From NCBI GenBank assembly GCA_903632075.3, contig CAHIKZ030005408.1, forward strand, positions 2,802,501-2,866,500: 64,000 nt of DNA. The letters run 5' to 3'. The position numbers and the translations under genes were made by a program. This DNA is from Acanthosepion pharaonis (lineage: Eukaryota; Mollusca; Cephalopoda; Sepiida; Sepiidae). The notes beneath the pieces were generated by a model. The model did not search any database and was not told the DNA's origin. It saw only the letters and a list, made by a program, of their open reading frames with translations. Below, piece after piece: positions 43,373 to 54,930 of this stretch (positions are counted from its first letter, which is position 1; each line of letters begins with the position of its first letter).

Positions 43373-44499
43373 ACAAATACATCTGAAGAAATGAAATTTC
43401 TTCAGTTTTAATCTGAAACCATTTTCAGTATTTAATCTTTTAGGCAATACACTTCAGCTTTCTTAAAAGCTGATTCTTCATATTAAATATTAATATATCC
43501 CACTAATCAATAAAGCTATCTGACTGATCCTTTTTTTTTTCTTTGAATGTTCATCAAAATCAAAGTAGAAAGTCTTTTTCTCATACAGTATGGAATCACC
43601 TTTTGAAAAAAAAAACTATTAATCTGTATACTTCTTCAATTACTTATTTACTTACTCTCTCTCATACACACAAACATTTACCAGTATATGAATGATTTCA
43701 ATTTTTTGAATATTCTCCAAAAAATGGAAAAAAAAAAACTTTTCAGTGAGTGGATCATATATCAGTCTATCTAAGGCAAAATATTGTAGGCAATCTTGGA
43801 TTTTTGTGCCTGAAAAAAATAGTGTCAAAAGGATGGTTTTTCCCTTGACACCACTATTATTTTAACTACCATCACTCCTTGACAATGTTTATTGTTTTAA
43901 AAAGCAATGATTAAAATTTTTATAAAACCTAAACATATGATGAAAGTAAATTTATAAAGTGAATTAGATTGTTTATTTACAAGAATGATTTTATATTTAC
44001 ATTCTAAAAACTAATAAAATTAAAACTAATGCAATGCAATATTTATCATTTACCAATTTATAAAGAAATAAATAAGGAAACTTTTTTATTCATAAATTTA
44101 TAAACATTTACAAATTTATTAAAATATGTGAACCAACTAGATGGAAATCTTTATTATTTACCATTTTATAAAGTTCAAATTGATTGGCAATTATTCAATG
44201 TTTTGGTAACTATTTCAATAAATAATATAAGTAAATAGTATAAATAAACAATCTAATGAATAAGTAGTGTTTATTATTTTTGTTGTCAGTTCTCAAGAAC
44301 AAAGAAAACATATAAATTAAGTTTCATCATGTTTAGTTTTTATTAAAAATTCTATTCATTACTTTTTAAAACAATAAACATTGTGGAGGAGTAGAAGTAG
44401 TTAAAATAATAGCAGTGTCAAGGGAAAAACTGTCCTTTTGACACTTCGTTTTTTGTTTTTTTTTGCGGGCTTAAAGGTCCAAGATAACCAAATTGTGTA
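43373..44499. other. AT-rich stretch without recognised content
   Basis: 43830-44460 contains a weak inverted relation: GTCAAAAGGATGGTTTTTCC at 43826 and GGGAAAAACTGTCCTTTTGA at 44422. GACACCACTATTATTTTAAC with CTTGACAATG and AGTTAAAATAATAGCAGTGT lie just inside. The arms are about 50-60 bp with a ~560 bp spacer, so this could be a foldback element. Confidence 0.55.
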
Positions 44500-44640
44500 T
44501 AATCATTTAGAAGATAAAAGAGGTTTTTTTTGTAACATTATCTCCCTTCAAGATGTACGTAATCATGACTCTCCGTAGAATCTTTTTTTCTTTATTATCT
44601 GTAAATTGCAATGCCTTCTTGGTAAAGATAATGGAGTGAT
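44500..44640 (-). pseudogene. RTE-like LINE, final tail block
   Basis: The minus strand reads LRRVMITYILKGDNVTKK, matching the LWRAMIAHVLKGHGT end of the family; only ~25 codons remain. Confidence 0.5.
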
Positions 44641-44644
44641 TTTC

Positions 44645-44885
44645 CCATTGCTTTCTCCATATTTTGGAATTCAGAGTTTTCCATCCTCTTAGACTGGTTG
44701 CCACCCAAGGCAAGAGAGAGCTCAATCTAGCCTGCTATTTAACCCATAGATGAGGGACAACAAGAGGGGGATCCATGCATTTCCTAATAACATTTGTGTA
44801 AAAATGAACACATCAAGCTTGACTGGAATTTAAACTCAACTTGTCAATTCCATTTTCTACACTCATGGACACCATGTTGCCTGAA
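44645..44885 (-). mobile_element. SINE family A, diverged copy
   Basis: GAATTCAGAGTTTTCCATCC, GACTGGTTGCCACCCAAGGC and GCCTGCTATTTAACCCATAG follow the order of family A. The box B-like block near 44826-44838 survives as GAGTTTAAATTCC on the minus strand. Confidence 0.75.
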
Positions 44886-45545
44886 CATCCACATGCAAGT
44901 GCAAATTTTTTTCTTTTTAAATTCCTAACAAAATAATGGTTCTTAACTTTATTCCAATGGTTCTCAGAGTCCCAAATCCTATTCCTTCCCTTGCAAACCC
45001 AGGTTTCCTTAATTCAGTCCCCATTGTGAATTGTCATCTGGTAATGTTTTTGCCACATTTATACTTATAGATGTGGCTGAAATTCCTCCATTGGGAGCTA
45101 GTTACCTCCTTTTGAAAATTACTGTATTATTAGTTTATCTATAGTAGAAGTACATTTATGACACACAAGTTGGAGAGGAAACTTGTAGGACAATAAGCCC
45201 TCTGTTTGCTGAAGATACAGTTTGTAACTTTATTGCTCTCATTAAAATCATTAGCCATCTTTCATTTTGTCTTGATACATACATCTAAAACCTAGATAGA
45301 AATACACGAAGAAACAAACTTGTTGATTAATTCTTTATAAATCTATGGATTTTATAATCAATTATCACAGTGATGTTTACAATAGCTGTTTTTTTTTATT
45401 ACTATTACTATTTTTATTATTATTACTATTTTAAATTCAATTTTTATTACTTTTTAAATACATTTTCTTTGCCTTGTCTCTGTATAAACAATTCAAATAG
45501 TCCTCCATGTACTTTTATTAAGTGAACTAATTAATACAGTCTAAT

Positions 45546-45600
45546 TAATCCATTAATGTCTGCCATCTTGTTTTTTGGGATGGTGAACATTAATGGGTTA
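45546..45600. repeat. Short palindrome with CCATTAATG ends
   Basis: TAATCCATTAATGTCTGCCA and its near reverse complement ending ACATTAATGGGTTA form 22-bp arms (about 18 matches) around 11 bp. A loose third relative, GGGCATTAATGGGTC, lies at 45862. Confidence 0.65.
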
Positions 45601-45644
45601 TAGCTAGAAACCTCTAATTAATAGTCTTGTGTGACTGGATGGTA

Positions 45645-45745
45645 GTTGGAGAAAAACTGCTAAGAGCCACACCAGATAGGAAGTTGGGAAGAACCACGAT
45701 CGCATATATCCTGAAAGGACATGGCACATAAAAGAAGAATTTATA
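45645..45745 (+). pseudogene. RTE-like LINE C-terminal end
   Basis: An open plus-strand stretch reads EKLLRATPDRKLGRTTIAYI and ends LKGHGT-stop, the exact end of the family protein. W of LWRAMI is changed to G. Confidence 0.75.
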
Positions 45746-46301
45746 CTAGATTTTTATAAACCTTCAATTAATACTCAGTGTTTTGAAAACTTATAATTAT
45801 AGATTTTTTGGTTTATTTTTTAAAACTACAATTATAACAGACTTTTTCAAATTTTATAATGGGCATTAATGGGTCAAAACAAATGTTCACACATTTAATT
45901 TTTTTTATGTCTGACATTGAAGGTATAATCCCCCAAAGTATATGAGAATTCATAAACATCAGTGTTCTTACATAAGGGATAGAGGAGGTCTTAAGAGTAA
46001 TTGGTAATAAATATACACTATTCTCTTGTAGACTAACTTGTCACATTACACACACGCACACACACATATATGCACATTTCATTGAAAATGACAGACAGGG
46101 TGCTTTTATTTAGTTTTTTATACAATTTCTCATGCGATCTAATAATTTTTTCTTTTCGGATGATAAATTATATAAAAACTGAATGTTCTTTTTATCCAAA
46201 CGCTATTGGCTATACATTTAGCCATTTTCAAGGATTATATTTTAACTGTTCAAATAAGAAATAGTTTTTTGTATGTATGTTTTATAAAATGTTTTCATTT
46301 T
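45746..46301. other. AT-rich stretch without recognised content
   Basis: It contains a (CA)n tract at 46048-46066. No gene-like signal. Confidence 0.4.
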
Positions 46302-46589
46302 TCAAAACACAGTCAAAATATTATGCCCATGTTCAAAGTTAATATTATTAAGTGTTGTTTTTTTTGTTTTTATTAATAAGGCTTCCATTATTTTTAGTCT
46401 TTTTTTGCATGTAGATGATGCTATTATATTAGTGTTGTCAATAAGTATGTTACAAATAGTGTCTGGTAGGTCTCCATTAATATTTAAATGAGATCTAATT
46501 GAGCTATTGTCAGAAAGGTGTAGAGTGAGTCTGCATGTCAAACATGTTGTAGTGTGGCCTATATAATTATTTACGAATTTTGATATATT

Positions 46590-46621
<32 letters not shown>

Positions 46622-46643
46622 ATATTTTATGTTTGATTTTCAT
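46302..46643 (-). pseudogene. Penelope-like GIY-YIG endonuclease domain, second lineage
   Basis: The minus strand keeps 113 codons open. From residue 21 they read SKFVNNYIGHTTTCLTCRLT, LHLSDNSSIRSHLNI, LIDNTNIIASSTCKKRLKIM and EALLIKTKKTTLNNINFEH. The YIG motif with following Thr/Arg and the NSSI-xxHL spacing mark a GIY-YIG nuclease like those at the C-terminus of Penelope-like elements. The first 20 residues come from a (TA/TG) repeat and are not part of the domain, so the GIY half is missing. The frame is unusually intact for this window. The RT is not present nearby. It differs strongly from the GIY-YIG at 21113-21424. Confidence 0.7.
46592..46621. repeat. (TA)n(TG)n microsatellite
   Basis: Compound repeat at the truncated edge of the GIY-YIG frame. 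Confidence 0.9.
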
Positions 46644-46887
46644 TGGTCAATCATGTATCATTTACATTCAACATTCAACTTTTTAAAACTGGCATTAGTA
46701 TAATTTGTGGTTTTCCAGATTCAATGAAAGATAATATGTGACCAATGAAAAACAACACATTAGTAAAAATACCAGAATTTCTTTCTAATTTTTCTCCATA
46801 TCTCAGTCTCTAAAGAAGCTTTAATAGAAGTGAAACATGTTAGATTGATAAATGTTTCCTATTTGTTCTTTATTTTTTTGTGTGTGG

Positions 46888-46890
<3 letters not shown>

Positions 46891-46922
<32 letters not shown>
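46891..46922. repeat. (AT)n microsatellite
   Basis: Left border of the long inverted repeat at 46945. Confidence 0.95.
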
Positions 46923-46927
<5 letters not shown>

Positions 46928-46944
46928 GTATTTCATTAGCAATG

Positions 46945-47216
46945 TTTCTTTCAAACATGGTTGAATAATATTGGCAAATTCTGTCTATCAAATTTTTTAT
47001 AAAATTTTTAAAATTTCCAAATTAGTTGTTTCATGTTATCAGTAAATTTGCCAAAGTTCATATTTATTTATTTTATATTTACTTTATATTTATAAATATG
47101 AACTTTGACAAATTTTCTGATAACATGAAACAACTAATTTGGAAATTTTAAAAATTTTATGACATTTGATAGACAGAACTTGTTGATATTATTCAATCAA
47201 ACATGTTTGAGAAAAA
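46945..47216. repeat. Long inverted repeat 1 (arms ~124 bp, spacer 24 bp)
   Basis: The left arm 46945-47067 and right arm 47092-47216 are reverse complements at roughly 90%, including a long near-perfect run (AAATTTCCAAATTAGTTGTT, then TCATGTTATCAG). (AT)n tracts flank both outer ends. A transcript would form a hairpin of about 120 bp. Confidence 0.95.
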
Positions 47217-47247
47217 AAATATATATATATTTATTTTGAATTTATTT

Positions 47248-47508
47248 TGTTTAAGCGTTGTTTTTTTATGGATGTTCATATTCAAGTAGATGCTCTGTTT
47301 TTTAATTAGACAATATTTTTTGTCCAACTTCATCTACTGACCTGAATATTTGAGAAATCTTGCCAGAAAAATGCCAAGGACACATATTTTTCTGATAAGA
47401 TTTCTTGAATATTCAGTCCAGTAAATGTAGTTGCATAAAAAATATTGTTTAATTAAAAAACAAACTTCTACTCGAATATGAGTATCCATCAAAAATAATG
47501 TTTAAACA
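47248..47508. repeat. Long inverted repeat 2 (arms ~124 bp, spacer 13 bp)
   Basis: The left arm 47248-47372 and right arm 47386-47508 are two 3' halves of element D facing each other head to head, joined at GGACACAT. Blocks such as TATTCAAGTAGATGCTCTG pair with the right arm with scattered mismatches. Confidence 0.9.
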
Positions 47509-47551
47509 AAAAAACATTAAAAATAATATTATGTTGGATTTAATCTATTTC

Positions 47552-47556
<5 letters not shown>

Positions 47557-47614
<58 letters not shown>

Positions 47615-47640
47615 ATGTATGTATGTATGTATATATAGTA
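47557..47640. repeat. (TA)n(TG)n(TATG)n microsatellite
   Basis: About 48 bp of AT, then GT and GTAT units. Confidence 0.95.
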
Positions 47641-47659
47641 CCACACACTCATAATGTAT

Positions 47660-47800
47660 ATACGGTGGAACTTTGGCTTACAAAATTAATTTGTTCTTGA
47701 AGGCCATTCATGACCTAAAATGTTCATAAACCAAAACTATTTTCCCTATCCATAGGAATCAATATAAAATGGATTAATCTGTTCCTGGATCCCAGATGAT
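47660..47800. repeat. Probable dispersed repeat
   Basis: ACGGTGGAACTTTGGCTTAC and CATAGGAATCAATATAAAAT resemble a common invertebrate interspersed repeat. Only one copy is in the window, so this rests on recollection. Confidence 0.3.
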
Positions 47801-48488
47801 TGCTTATTTAAACTTTTACAACAGTACTCTTTGTGTTTATATATATATATAATAAGTTGTATGGATATGAGTTTGTGACCCTGTGTTTCATGCTTTTGTG
47901 GTCATCAGACAAACTGGTTTATTTTTTACAATTTGATCTATTTATGCTTGTTTGACTGTTTGGTGGTGGGAGGGGAAATATACTTCTGTGTTTGTTTGCG
48001 GTTGGTACTATCATACACATAGCCACATACATACAAGTGTATACATTTTAGTTCACACCAACACATCCATATAAGCAATTCGAGTCTAGGCACAGATACA
48101 TATCTGTGCGTTTGGGCATACATATATACGCAGTTATAATTCTATTTCGGTGTCTGGACCTTACCTTATTTTGTGTGACGATGTTCATTTCAAGAAGGAG
48201 TGGGTAGGGGTGTTGTTGATGCTTTTCTGATCTACTGCATGGGCCTGTCAGAGAAACTTATACTTCCTCACACACACACACATATACACATGTGTAGATG
48301 TGCACATACACTATCATTGATCTGGGTCTTTTCACCACCACTTTGGTAAAGCTGGGTTCTGTTTGTGGTTATGGTGATGATCATGATGTTTGTATTTTCA
48401 ATGCTAACTGCTTGTGTGTTGTTGATGGTTGCGATTATACTGGTAGTGATAATAGCAGTGATGCTAATTATTATTGATAATGTTAATA
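47801..48488. other. Stretch without recognised content
   Basis: It contains short (TA)n and (CA)n tracts (47839-47852, 48270-48283). No gene-like signal. Confidence 0.4.
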
Positions 48489-48530
48489 ATAGGTATTGAT
48501 GTGTTAACAGTAAATTAGTCTTAATGACGG

Positions 48531-48582
<52 letters not shown>

Positions 48583-48651
48583 TAGTACTATGTACTAGTG
48601 GCATTACTGCATTGCTTGGGGTGAAATGATTAAAAGAAATAAAAATAAAAA

Positions 48652-48704
<53 letters not shown>

Positions 48705-48716
48705 GATGATTAAAAA

Positions 48717-48771
<55 letters not shown>

Positions 48772-48900
48772 TATTTCTTTTCATCGTTTCACCCCAAGCA
48801 AGGCAAGAATGCCACTAGTACATACTACTAGTATATATATATATATATATATATATTCCGTCATTAAGACTAATTTTACCGTTAACACATCAATACCTAT
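48489..48900. repeat. Long inverted repeat 3: palindrome of LINE tail plus flanking DNA
   Basis: The left arm 48489-48652 contains non-element DNA (AGGTATTGATGTGTTAACAG, TTAGTCTTAATGACGG), a (TA)n tract, ACTAGTG and the LINE tail ending AAAGAAATAAAAATAAAAAT. The right arm 48767-48900 is the same series in reverse complement, differing mainly in TA-tract length. The centre is CT, TA and TTATGATGATTAAA repeats. Because the flank is duplicated too, this is an inverted duplication, not two independent insertions. Confidence 0.95.
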
Positions 48901-48917
48901 ATATATATATATTCATT

Positions 48918-49870
48918 TATTTTTATTTCTTTTAATTATTTCACCCCAAGCAAGGCAGGAATGCCACTAGTACACATCATCATCTTGCAGCTTCAGCCGA
49001 GATTGAACTCACCAATACTTTGATTGGTGTAGTTCATAATCTTGTCAAATAGCTGAATTCTTGATGCTTCGCTAGGGCTATCAAGAGTGTTTTTATCGTG
49101 ACACCATCACTAAATGGATTGCCAACCAAGGCTCAGAGAGACTCCATTCACCTTCCTCTAAGAGCAGGTTTGAATTCAGAGTTTTCCTTCTCCTAGACCA
49201 GTTGCCATCCAAGGCTATAGAACCCAGTCTGTCCTGCTATTTACCCATAGCTGGAGGGAGAAGAAAGAGGATTCACACCTTTCCCATGGGTATTAGCACG
49301 CAAGTGAATGTAATGGATTTGACTGGAATTCGAACTCGGCTCTCCGATTCCTCAATCCAAGCCGCTATCCATTACTCCACCTAGTACACAGGGGGTTACA
49401 GAGAGTGAAGGTGAGAGAAAAGACTGGGTATAGTGGGGACTGAGGAAAGGATAAAAGCTGAATGGGGTTCAAGAAGACAGAAGATAGTGATTGATATTGC
49501 ATTTAAATTTTTGAAGATTATAGTTATCAAGGAAGCAAGGTAATTCCACAGGTGGGAAGTGCAAGAAAAGAAACTGTTGAAGTAGAAGTGGCAGTTACAT
49601 TAAAAGAGTGGGACCTAGATGCCAATCTAGTAGCACACATGAACTCACCTAGTCTGGACACTAGGGGAAAAAAGCTTTTCAGAGCAGAAGCCATGAAAAT
49701 GTTTGTAGAAAAGACAGAGGGAAGCCACCTCATGTCAGTGAGAAAGTGACTGAAGTCGAGATACTTATTGAGGATTGATTACATTGCAGATCCTTCTTTG
49801 GATCTTGTCAAGAACCTTGAGATGGGTAGCAGAAGCACCTGACCAGATATGGCAACAGTATTCAATGCAT
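48918..49870 (-). pseudogene. CR1/Jockey-like LINE 3' end, interrupted by a SINE
   Basis: The tail (TTTCACCCCAAGCAAGGCAG) is at 48940-48966. After the SINE, the element continues at 49391 with GGGGGTTACAGAGAGTGAAG. The minus-strand frame 49527-49733 reads FFPLVSRLGEFMCATRLASR and SHSFNVTA, the conserved block after the RT palm. DMRWLPSVFSTNIFM is a frame-shifted reading of the ASLSLFYKYFHG block. It extends to about 49870 near the CMEYCCHIWSG-like region. Confidence 0.85.
48977..49380 (-). mobile_element. tRNA-derived SINE family A, full copy (404 bp) nested in a LINE
   Basis: CTAGTACACA occurs at 48967-48976 and 49381-49390 as a 10-bp target duplication. The minus-strand 5' end GTGGAGTAATGGATAGCGGC carries a degenerate box A. 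GAGTTCGAATTCC about 45 nt later is a good box B. The 3' end is GATGATG, a trinucleotide tail shared with the copy at 43055. Removing the insert restores a sequence collinear with the LINE at 42105-42140. Confidence 0.95.
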
Positions 49871-49959
49871 GGACAAATGGCAAATTTATAAATGTGCAAG
49901 ATGGACTTGAGAAAAAAGATGAGAGAAACCTTCTGGATAGAGATAAAGATAGAGAGTGA

Positions 49960-50095
49960 GAAAAGAGAGTGTGTGTGTGTGTGAGAGTGAGAAAGAGAGA
50001 GAGAGAAAGAGAGTGTGTGAGAGTGAGAAAGAGAGAGAGAGAAAGAGAGTGTGTGAGAGTGAGAAAGAGAGAGAGAGAGAGAGAGTGTGCGTGTA
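49960..50095. repeat. GA/GT-rich minisatellite, ~36-bp unit
   Basis: GTGTGTGAGAGTGAGAAAGA followed by GAGAGA runs is repeated about three times. Confidence 0.9.
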
Positions 50096-51267
<1,172 letters not shown>

Positions 51268-51491
51268 CCAATCAGTTAAGATCATAAGCCATGAGAGCCA
51301 GGCCTGGTATAGCATTAGGACATTTATTATTATTCAGTTTGATAGTAGAAGCTTAGATACGACCTTCATCACCTGTATGAAACGTCTAATAGTTGGAGAA
51401 GATAACAAATCAAATAATAAAAAATGTCCTGATAGCCATGACTGGTCTACACCAGCCGTGGCTGTCATGGCTTATGATCTTAACTGATTGG
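51268..51491. mobile_element. Foldback element with 32-bp terminal inverted repeats
   Basis: CCAATCAGTTAAGATCATAA plus GCCATGA at the left is the exact reverse complement of the right end (TCATGGCTTATGATCTTAAC and TGATTGG). One mismatch occurs in the next five bases. Weaker pairing continues inward for a further ~50 bp (GGACATTT on both sides). The interior is ~65 bp. No convincing target duplication was seen. Confidence 0.85.
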
Positions 51492-51689
51492 AGATGTTGA
51501 CACATACAGGTTTTGTTTTGGTGCATTAATATCCTGTTCATTTCCACAGACGTGCTTGTCTGTTACGTTGGGCAAGTCCTCTTTGGGCCGGGGGGGCACA
51601 CTTTGCACATCTTTGTTCATGAGTTGGAGTTGTGAGGGAGAATTATGATCAGGATTAATGCAGACAAGAAGACTAGTCATGCCTAGATA

Positions 51690-51890
51690 TTTGAGAACAA
51701 CCTCTGAATGGACTTGGTTACTCAACCTGAAGGTAACTGGGCACTATCTACAAGATTACATGCTGTATTTTATCAAAACCTGTCACTATGTCATCGACAT
51801 TTGATGCATGTACCTGATATACCCTTATCAAAATGACTGCGATGATTGTTCTTCACATATATGTTGCCATACTGTACCCTCACTCTATAA
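51690..51890. repeat. Dispersed repeat E, copy 1
   Basis: GTTACTCAACCTGAAGGTAA, TATCAAAACCTGTCACTATG and CATACTGTACCCTCAC-like sequence align with 56310-56490, and a reverse-complement piece (GACAGGTTTTGATAAAA) lies at 55529. Confidence 0.6.
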
Positions 51891-52259
51891 TAATAAACAA
51901 CTTTATTTACTAAATGAATATAGAATGTAAAACATACTTATATTTTTTTTGTTTGCATTCTTATTAATATCATTTGACAGAAAAATGCTGCTATAAAACT
52001 GTATAGAAATATATGGTAAAAATAAAATCAAGAGAGAGACTATCAGAATGACAAAGAATTAAATACTTTATTTGGGTGCATGAATGAAAGAAAGTTAGGG
52101 TCAATGAGCAATCCTGATATGAATTTACCTGATTCTAATGACAATTAACTTAGGTAGATTAGATGTTCCAATGAGAAGAGATTAAAAAAATTATGATGTT
52201 TGTGGTCATTTAGTCAGATTTTTGGGAAGTGGATGAGGCCAAGAACTTTTCTGCATCCC

Positions 52260-52261
<2 letters not shown>
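51891..52261. other. AT-rich stretch without recognised content
   Basis: Nothing recognised. Confidence 0.4.

Positions 52262-52311
<50 letters not shown>
52262..52311. repeat. (TA)n microsatellite, 50 bp
   Basis: Uninterrupted TA repeat. Confidence 0.95.
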
Positions 52312-52315
<4 letters not shown>

Positions 52316-52463
52316 GACACATATAGTGCTGGTTAGATAACCAGATAATTTAAATTACATAACAATCAGTCTATACTCAGCATCTCAAGATTTAGTTGTG
52401 CATGAAATTTCAAGTTGTGCTATCAGTAAGAGATAATATGTATATTTATTAATATATATATAT

Positions 52464-52760
52464 ATTATTATAATATTTTTATTATAATAGATTATAATAA
52501 AAGCATTTTACATCGCTACACAAAAGTTTCATATTTCAATACTATGATTATACTTCCTCAGGCAATGGTAGTTAACTTGTGATAGAGAAATTCAAAAACA
52601 AATCATTACCCTTTTCGTTTTTAAATTTCCCTAATAAATTATTTTTATCACAAATTATCACCTGAGGAAGTACAATCATAGTATTGAAATATGAAAGCTT
52701 TTGTGTAGTGATGTAAAATGATTTTTTTATAATCTATTCTAATAAAAATATTATAATAAT
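52464..52760. repeat. Long inverted repeat 4 (arms ~100 bp, loop 98 bp)
   Basis: The left arm 52464-52562 and right arm 52661-52760 pair almost throughout (TTCATATTTCAATACTATGA against its complement, CTTCCTCAGG / CCTGAGGAAG). Weaker pairing (ACTTGTGATAG / TTATCACAAATT) extends into the loop. The outer ends are AT-rich. Confidence 0.95.
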
Positions 52761-52839
52761 ATTTTCTACTTTTTATTGATTTTTTTTAAAAATAACTAAA
52801 TGCTACGAACTGTGGATTTTACTCCAAATGCTCTCTCTT

Positions 52840-52841
<2 letters not shown>

Positions 52842-52901
<60 letters not shown>
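52842..52901. repeat. (TA)n microsatellite, 60 bp
   Basis: Left border of inverted repeat 5. Confidence 0.95.
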
Positions 52902-52904
<3 letters not shown>

Positions 52905-52918
52905 TTATTATTTGTTAT

Positions 52919-53166
52919 TTTTAGTAGGTACATGTGTTTGAGTTGCTATCCTTGTTTGTTGTCTTATACAGTGAAATTAACAACAACTAGCCTAGATTAA
53001 GAAATTCAACTACATAAAATTGTGCTCCCTGCAGTAATTGAACCTGTAGCCTTGTCTGTGATGAAAAACAAGGGATACAGGTTTAATTCCTATCAGAGAC
53101 ACAATTTTTATATTAATTTAACTGCTTAAGAAAATGAACAAGGATGCCAACTCAAACACGCTAAAA
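52919..53166. repeat. Long inverted repeat 5 with tRNA-like box B on both arms
   Basis: The left arm 52919-53055 and right arm 53068-53166 are reverse complements, apart from a ~35 bp extra piece in the left arm. Near the centre both carry a box B-like stretch (GGTTTAATTCC on the plus strand at 53080, and its counterpart on the minus strand at 53036). So it may be two SINE-like units facing each other. (TA)n tracts lie outside both arms. Confidence 0.85.
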
Positions 53167-53179
53167 GTATAATTTATGG

Positions 53180-53180
<1 letters not shown>

Positions 53181-53254
<74 letters not shown>
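53181..53254. repeat. (TA)n microsatellite, 74 bp
   Basis: Right border of inverted repeat 5. Confidence 0.95.
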
Positions 53255-53255
<1 letters not shown>

Positions 53256-53560
53256 AGTTTAAAAGGGATTTTTTAAGGGATATCACATATGGATTAAAAT
53301 TCTTATTCAGGATTAAAATATGTAATATCACTTGAAACTAATAAAAAACATCTCTTGAATAGAATTGAATAATACTCAATAAATTAAGAAAAGTTCAAGT
53401 GATTTATTTGGTTGGCTGGTTCAAGTGTTTCAAAATGCTCATCAGGGCCAGATGTTTGCTTGAGTTGGATAACCAGATAAGTCACTTGTGCTTTTCTGAA
53501 ATTCTTGAATATTATAGCTCTAGTTATCTATAGAGTACTTTTTAGCAGAAGTTTAGCTAA
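53255..53560. repeat. Dispersed repeat H, copy 1, with internal inverted repeat
   Basis: TGGATTAAAATTCTTATTCA and CATCTCTTGAATAGAATTGA align with 59930-60070. Within it, 53371-53426 and 53457-53514 are inverted relatives (about 75% alike; CAAGTGATTTATTTGGTTG against its complement). Confidence 0.75.
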
Positions 53561-54614
53561 CCTGAAAAAATATGATGTAAAATTCTTATAATTTTCATGT
53601 AATATCTCAGTTGTTGCATCACCATCATCATCAGAAGAAGAAAAAAAAAGAATTTTAAAATATAAAGAGGATATATTGTCTGTAACATGATATTATTTAG
53701 ATATTCAGATCTCTTTTTTATATATCCATATACTAGTGGTTACAAGTTTCTAATTTACAGCACACTTTAAAACATGTAAAAATATTTTTGCATAGTTTGT
53801 ACATAAATTTGAAAATTCCAATTATAGTTGACAGTTAAATTTATTTCAGTTTGTATTTTTGACATTTTGAAATATACTCTTGCTCTTTTATGGCATACCT
53901 AATTTCATCTTGGAGTGTACATTTTGGGAAACCTTCTTGCTAGAGTATCCCCCTTACAAGAGAAAAACCTTATTAAAAAACACTGGATTTATAACATTCT
54001 TTGCATATGTAGTAAGGTATACAGTCATCCTCTTAAAAAATGTCTTAAGTAACAAAAGAAAATTATATCTAATAGTGAGGTGAAAATATCTGGTATAGTT
54101 GAACATATCTGAAGGGAGAAGTGTATACAATGTCCTCTCTGGAATAAAGTTTAGATAATTGATGGGGAGCAGGGAGTAAAGGAGACAGTAAATATTGACT
54201 TGTCATCTAGAGTCATGTCAGGCTTGCAGAGATTGCAACTATGTTGTTTCTTTGCTCAACAAAGTTTGAGATTTGTGAGCTTTCTACTTAGCATTTGTTT
54301 GGAATCACCTGGGCACTTGGTGTATTTGACACAAGGAATATAGACTAGTTTGGTAGGTAAATTAATGAACAATTTCTCTTGCCAATTCTTACCTTTTCTG
54401 GATAAGGGAAGTAAGTGCATTTTTATTCACAAAAGTGATCAAAGAGATTTTGTATTTAAAAATTTCTCCACATAAACCTGTCAATGATTTTTGGCTTGAG
54501 CTTAATGTCCAAGAAAATATGTGTCCTCCAACAGGAATTGAACCTGTGTCCTATACAGAATTTATTGTATAAACAGAAAATATATGAAAATAATTGTCAG
54601 ACTTAGTCTATTTC
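53561..54614. other. AT-rich stretch with one element D head fragment
   Basis: CCTCCAACAGGAATTGAACC at 54525-54544 is the tRNA-like T-arm block of element D in minus orientation. The rest is unrecognised, including 54100-54420, which is less AT-rich but has no open frame. Confidence 0.5.
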
Positions 54615-54930
54615 ATAATATATGATGTCATTTGTTTACACTGAGATAGGCTTCTAGCAGATATGAGCATTTGAGAGAAATCATGGAAAATTTGTAGTTT
54701 AAAAACAGTAATTTGACCTTGCTAACCAGATACTTCCTCTGTAGCTAAATAGTATAGTATGTCAGGCTATATGACAGTTCCATGTAGGATACAGGTTCAA
54801 TTTCTGTTAGAGGACATATATTTTCTATAAAATTTCTTGGACATTCAGGCCAGTAAATGTTGTTAATACTATTTATTATAAACAGAGCATTTACTTAAAG
54901 ATTTGTATCTATAAAAATAACATATAGACT
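54615..54930 (+). mobile_element. Element D (~320 bp) with internal tRNA-like module, plus-strand copy
   Basis: A ~110 bp 5' part (ATATGAGCATTTGAGAGAAA, then ACCTTGCTAACCAGA) precedes a tRNA-like block at 54733-54815. TCCTCTG and TAGAGGA form a 7-bp acceptor-like stem, TGTCA/TGACA an anticodon stem around GGCTATA, and ACAGG/TCTGT a T-stem. A 3' part of ~115 bp follows (TTCTTGGACATTCAGGCCAG, ACAGAGCATTTACTTAAAG). The same order is found in the two minus-strand copies at 56610 and 56955. Box A (TAGCTAAATAG) and box B (GGTTCAATTTC) are partly decayed. Confidence 0.8.
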
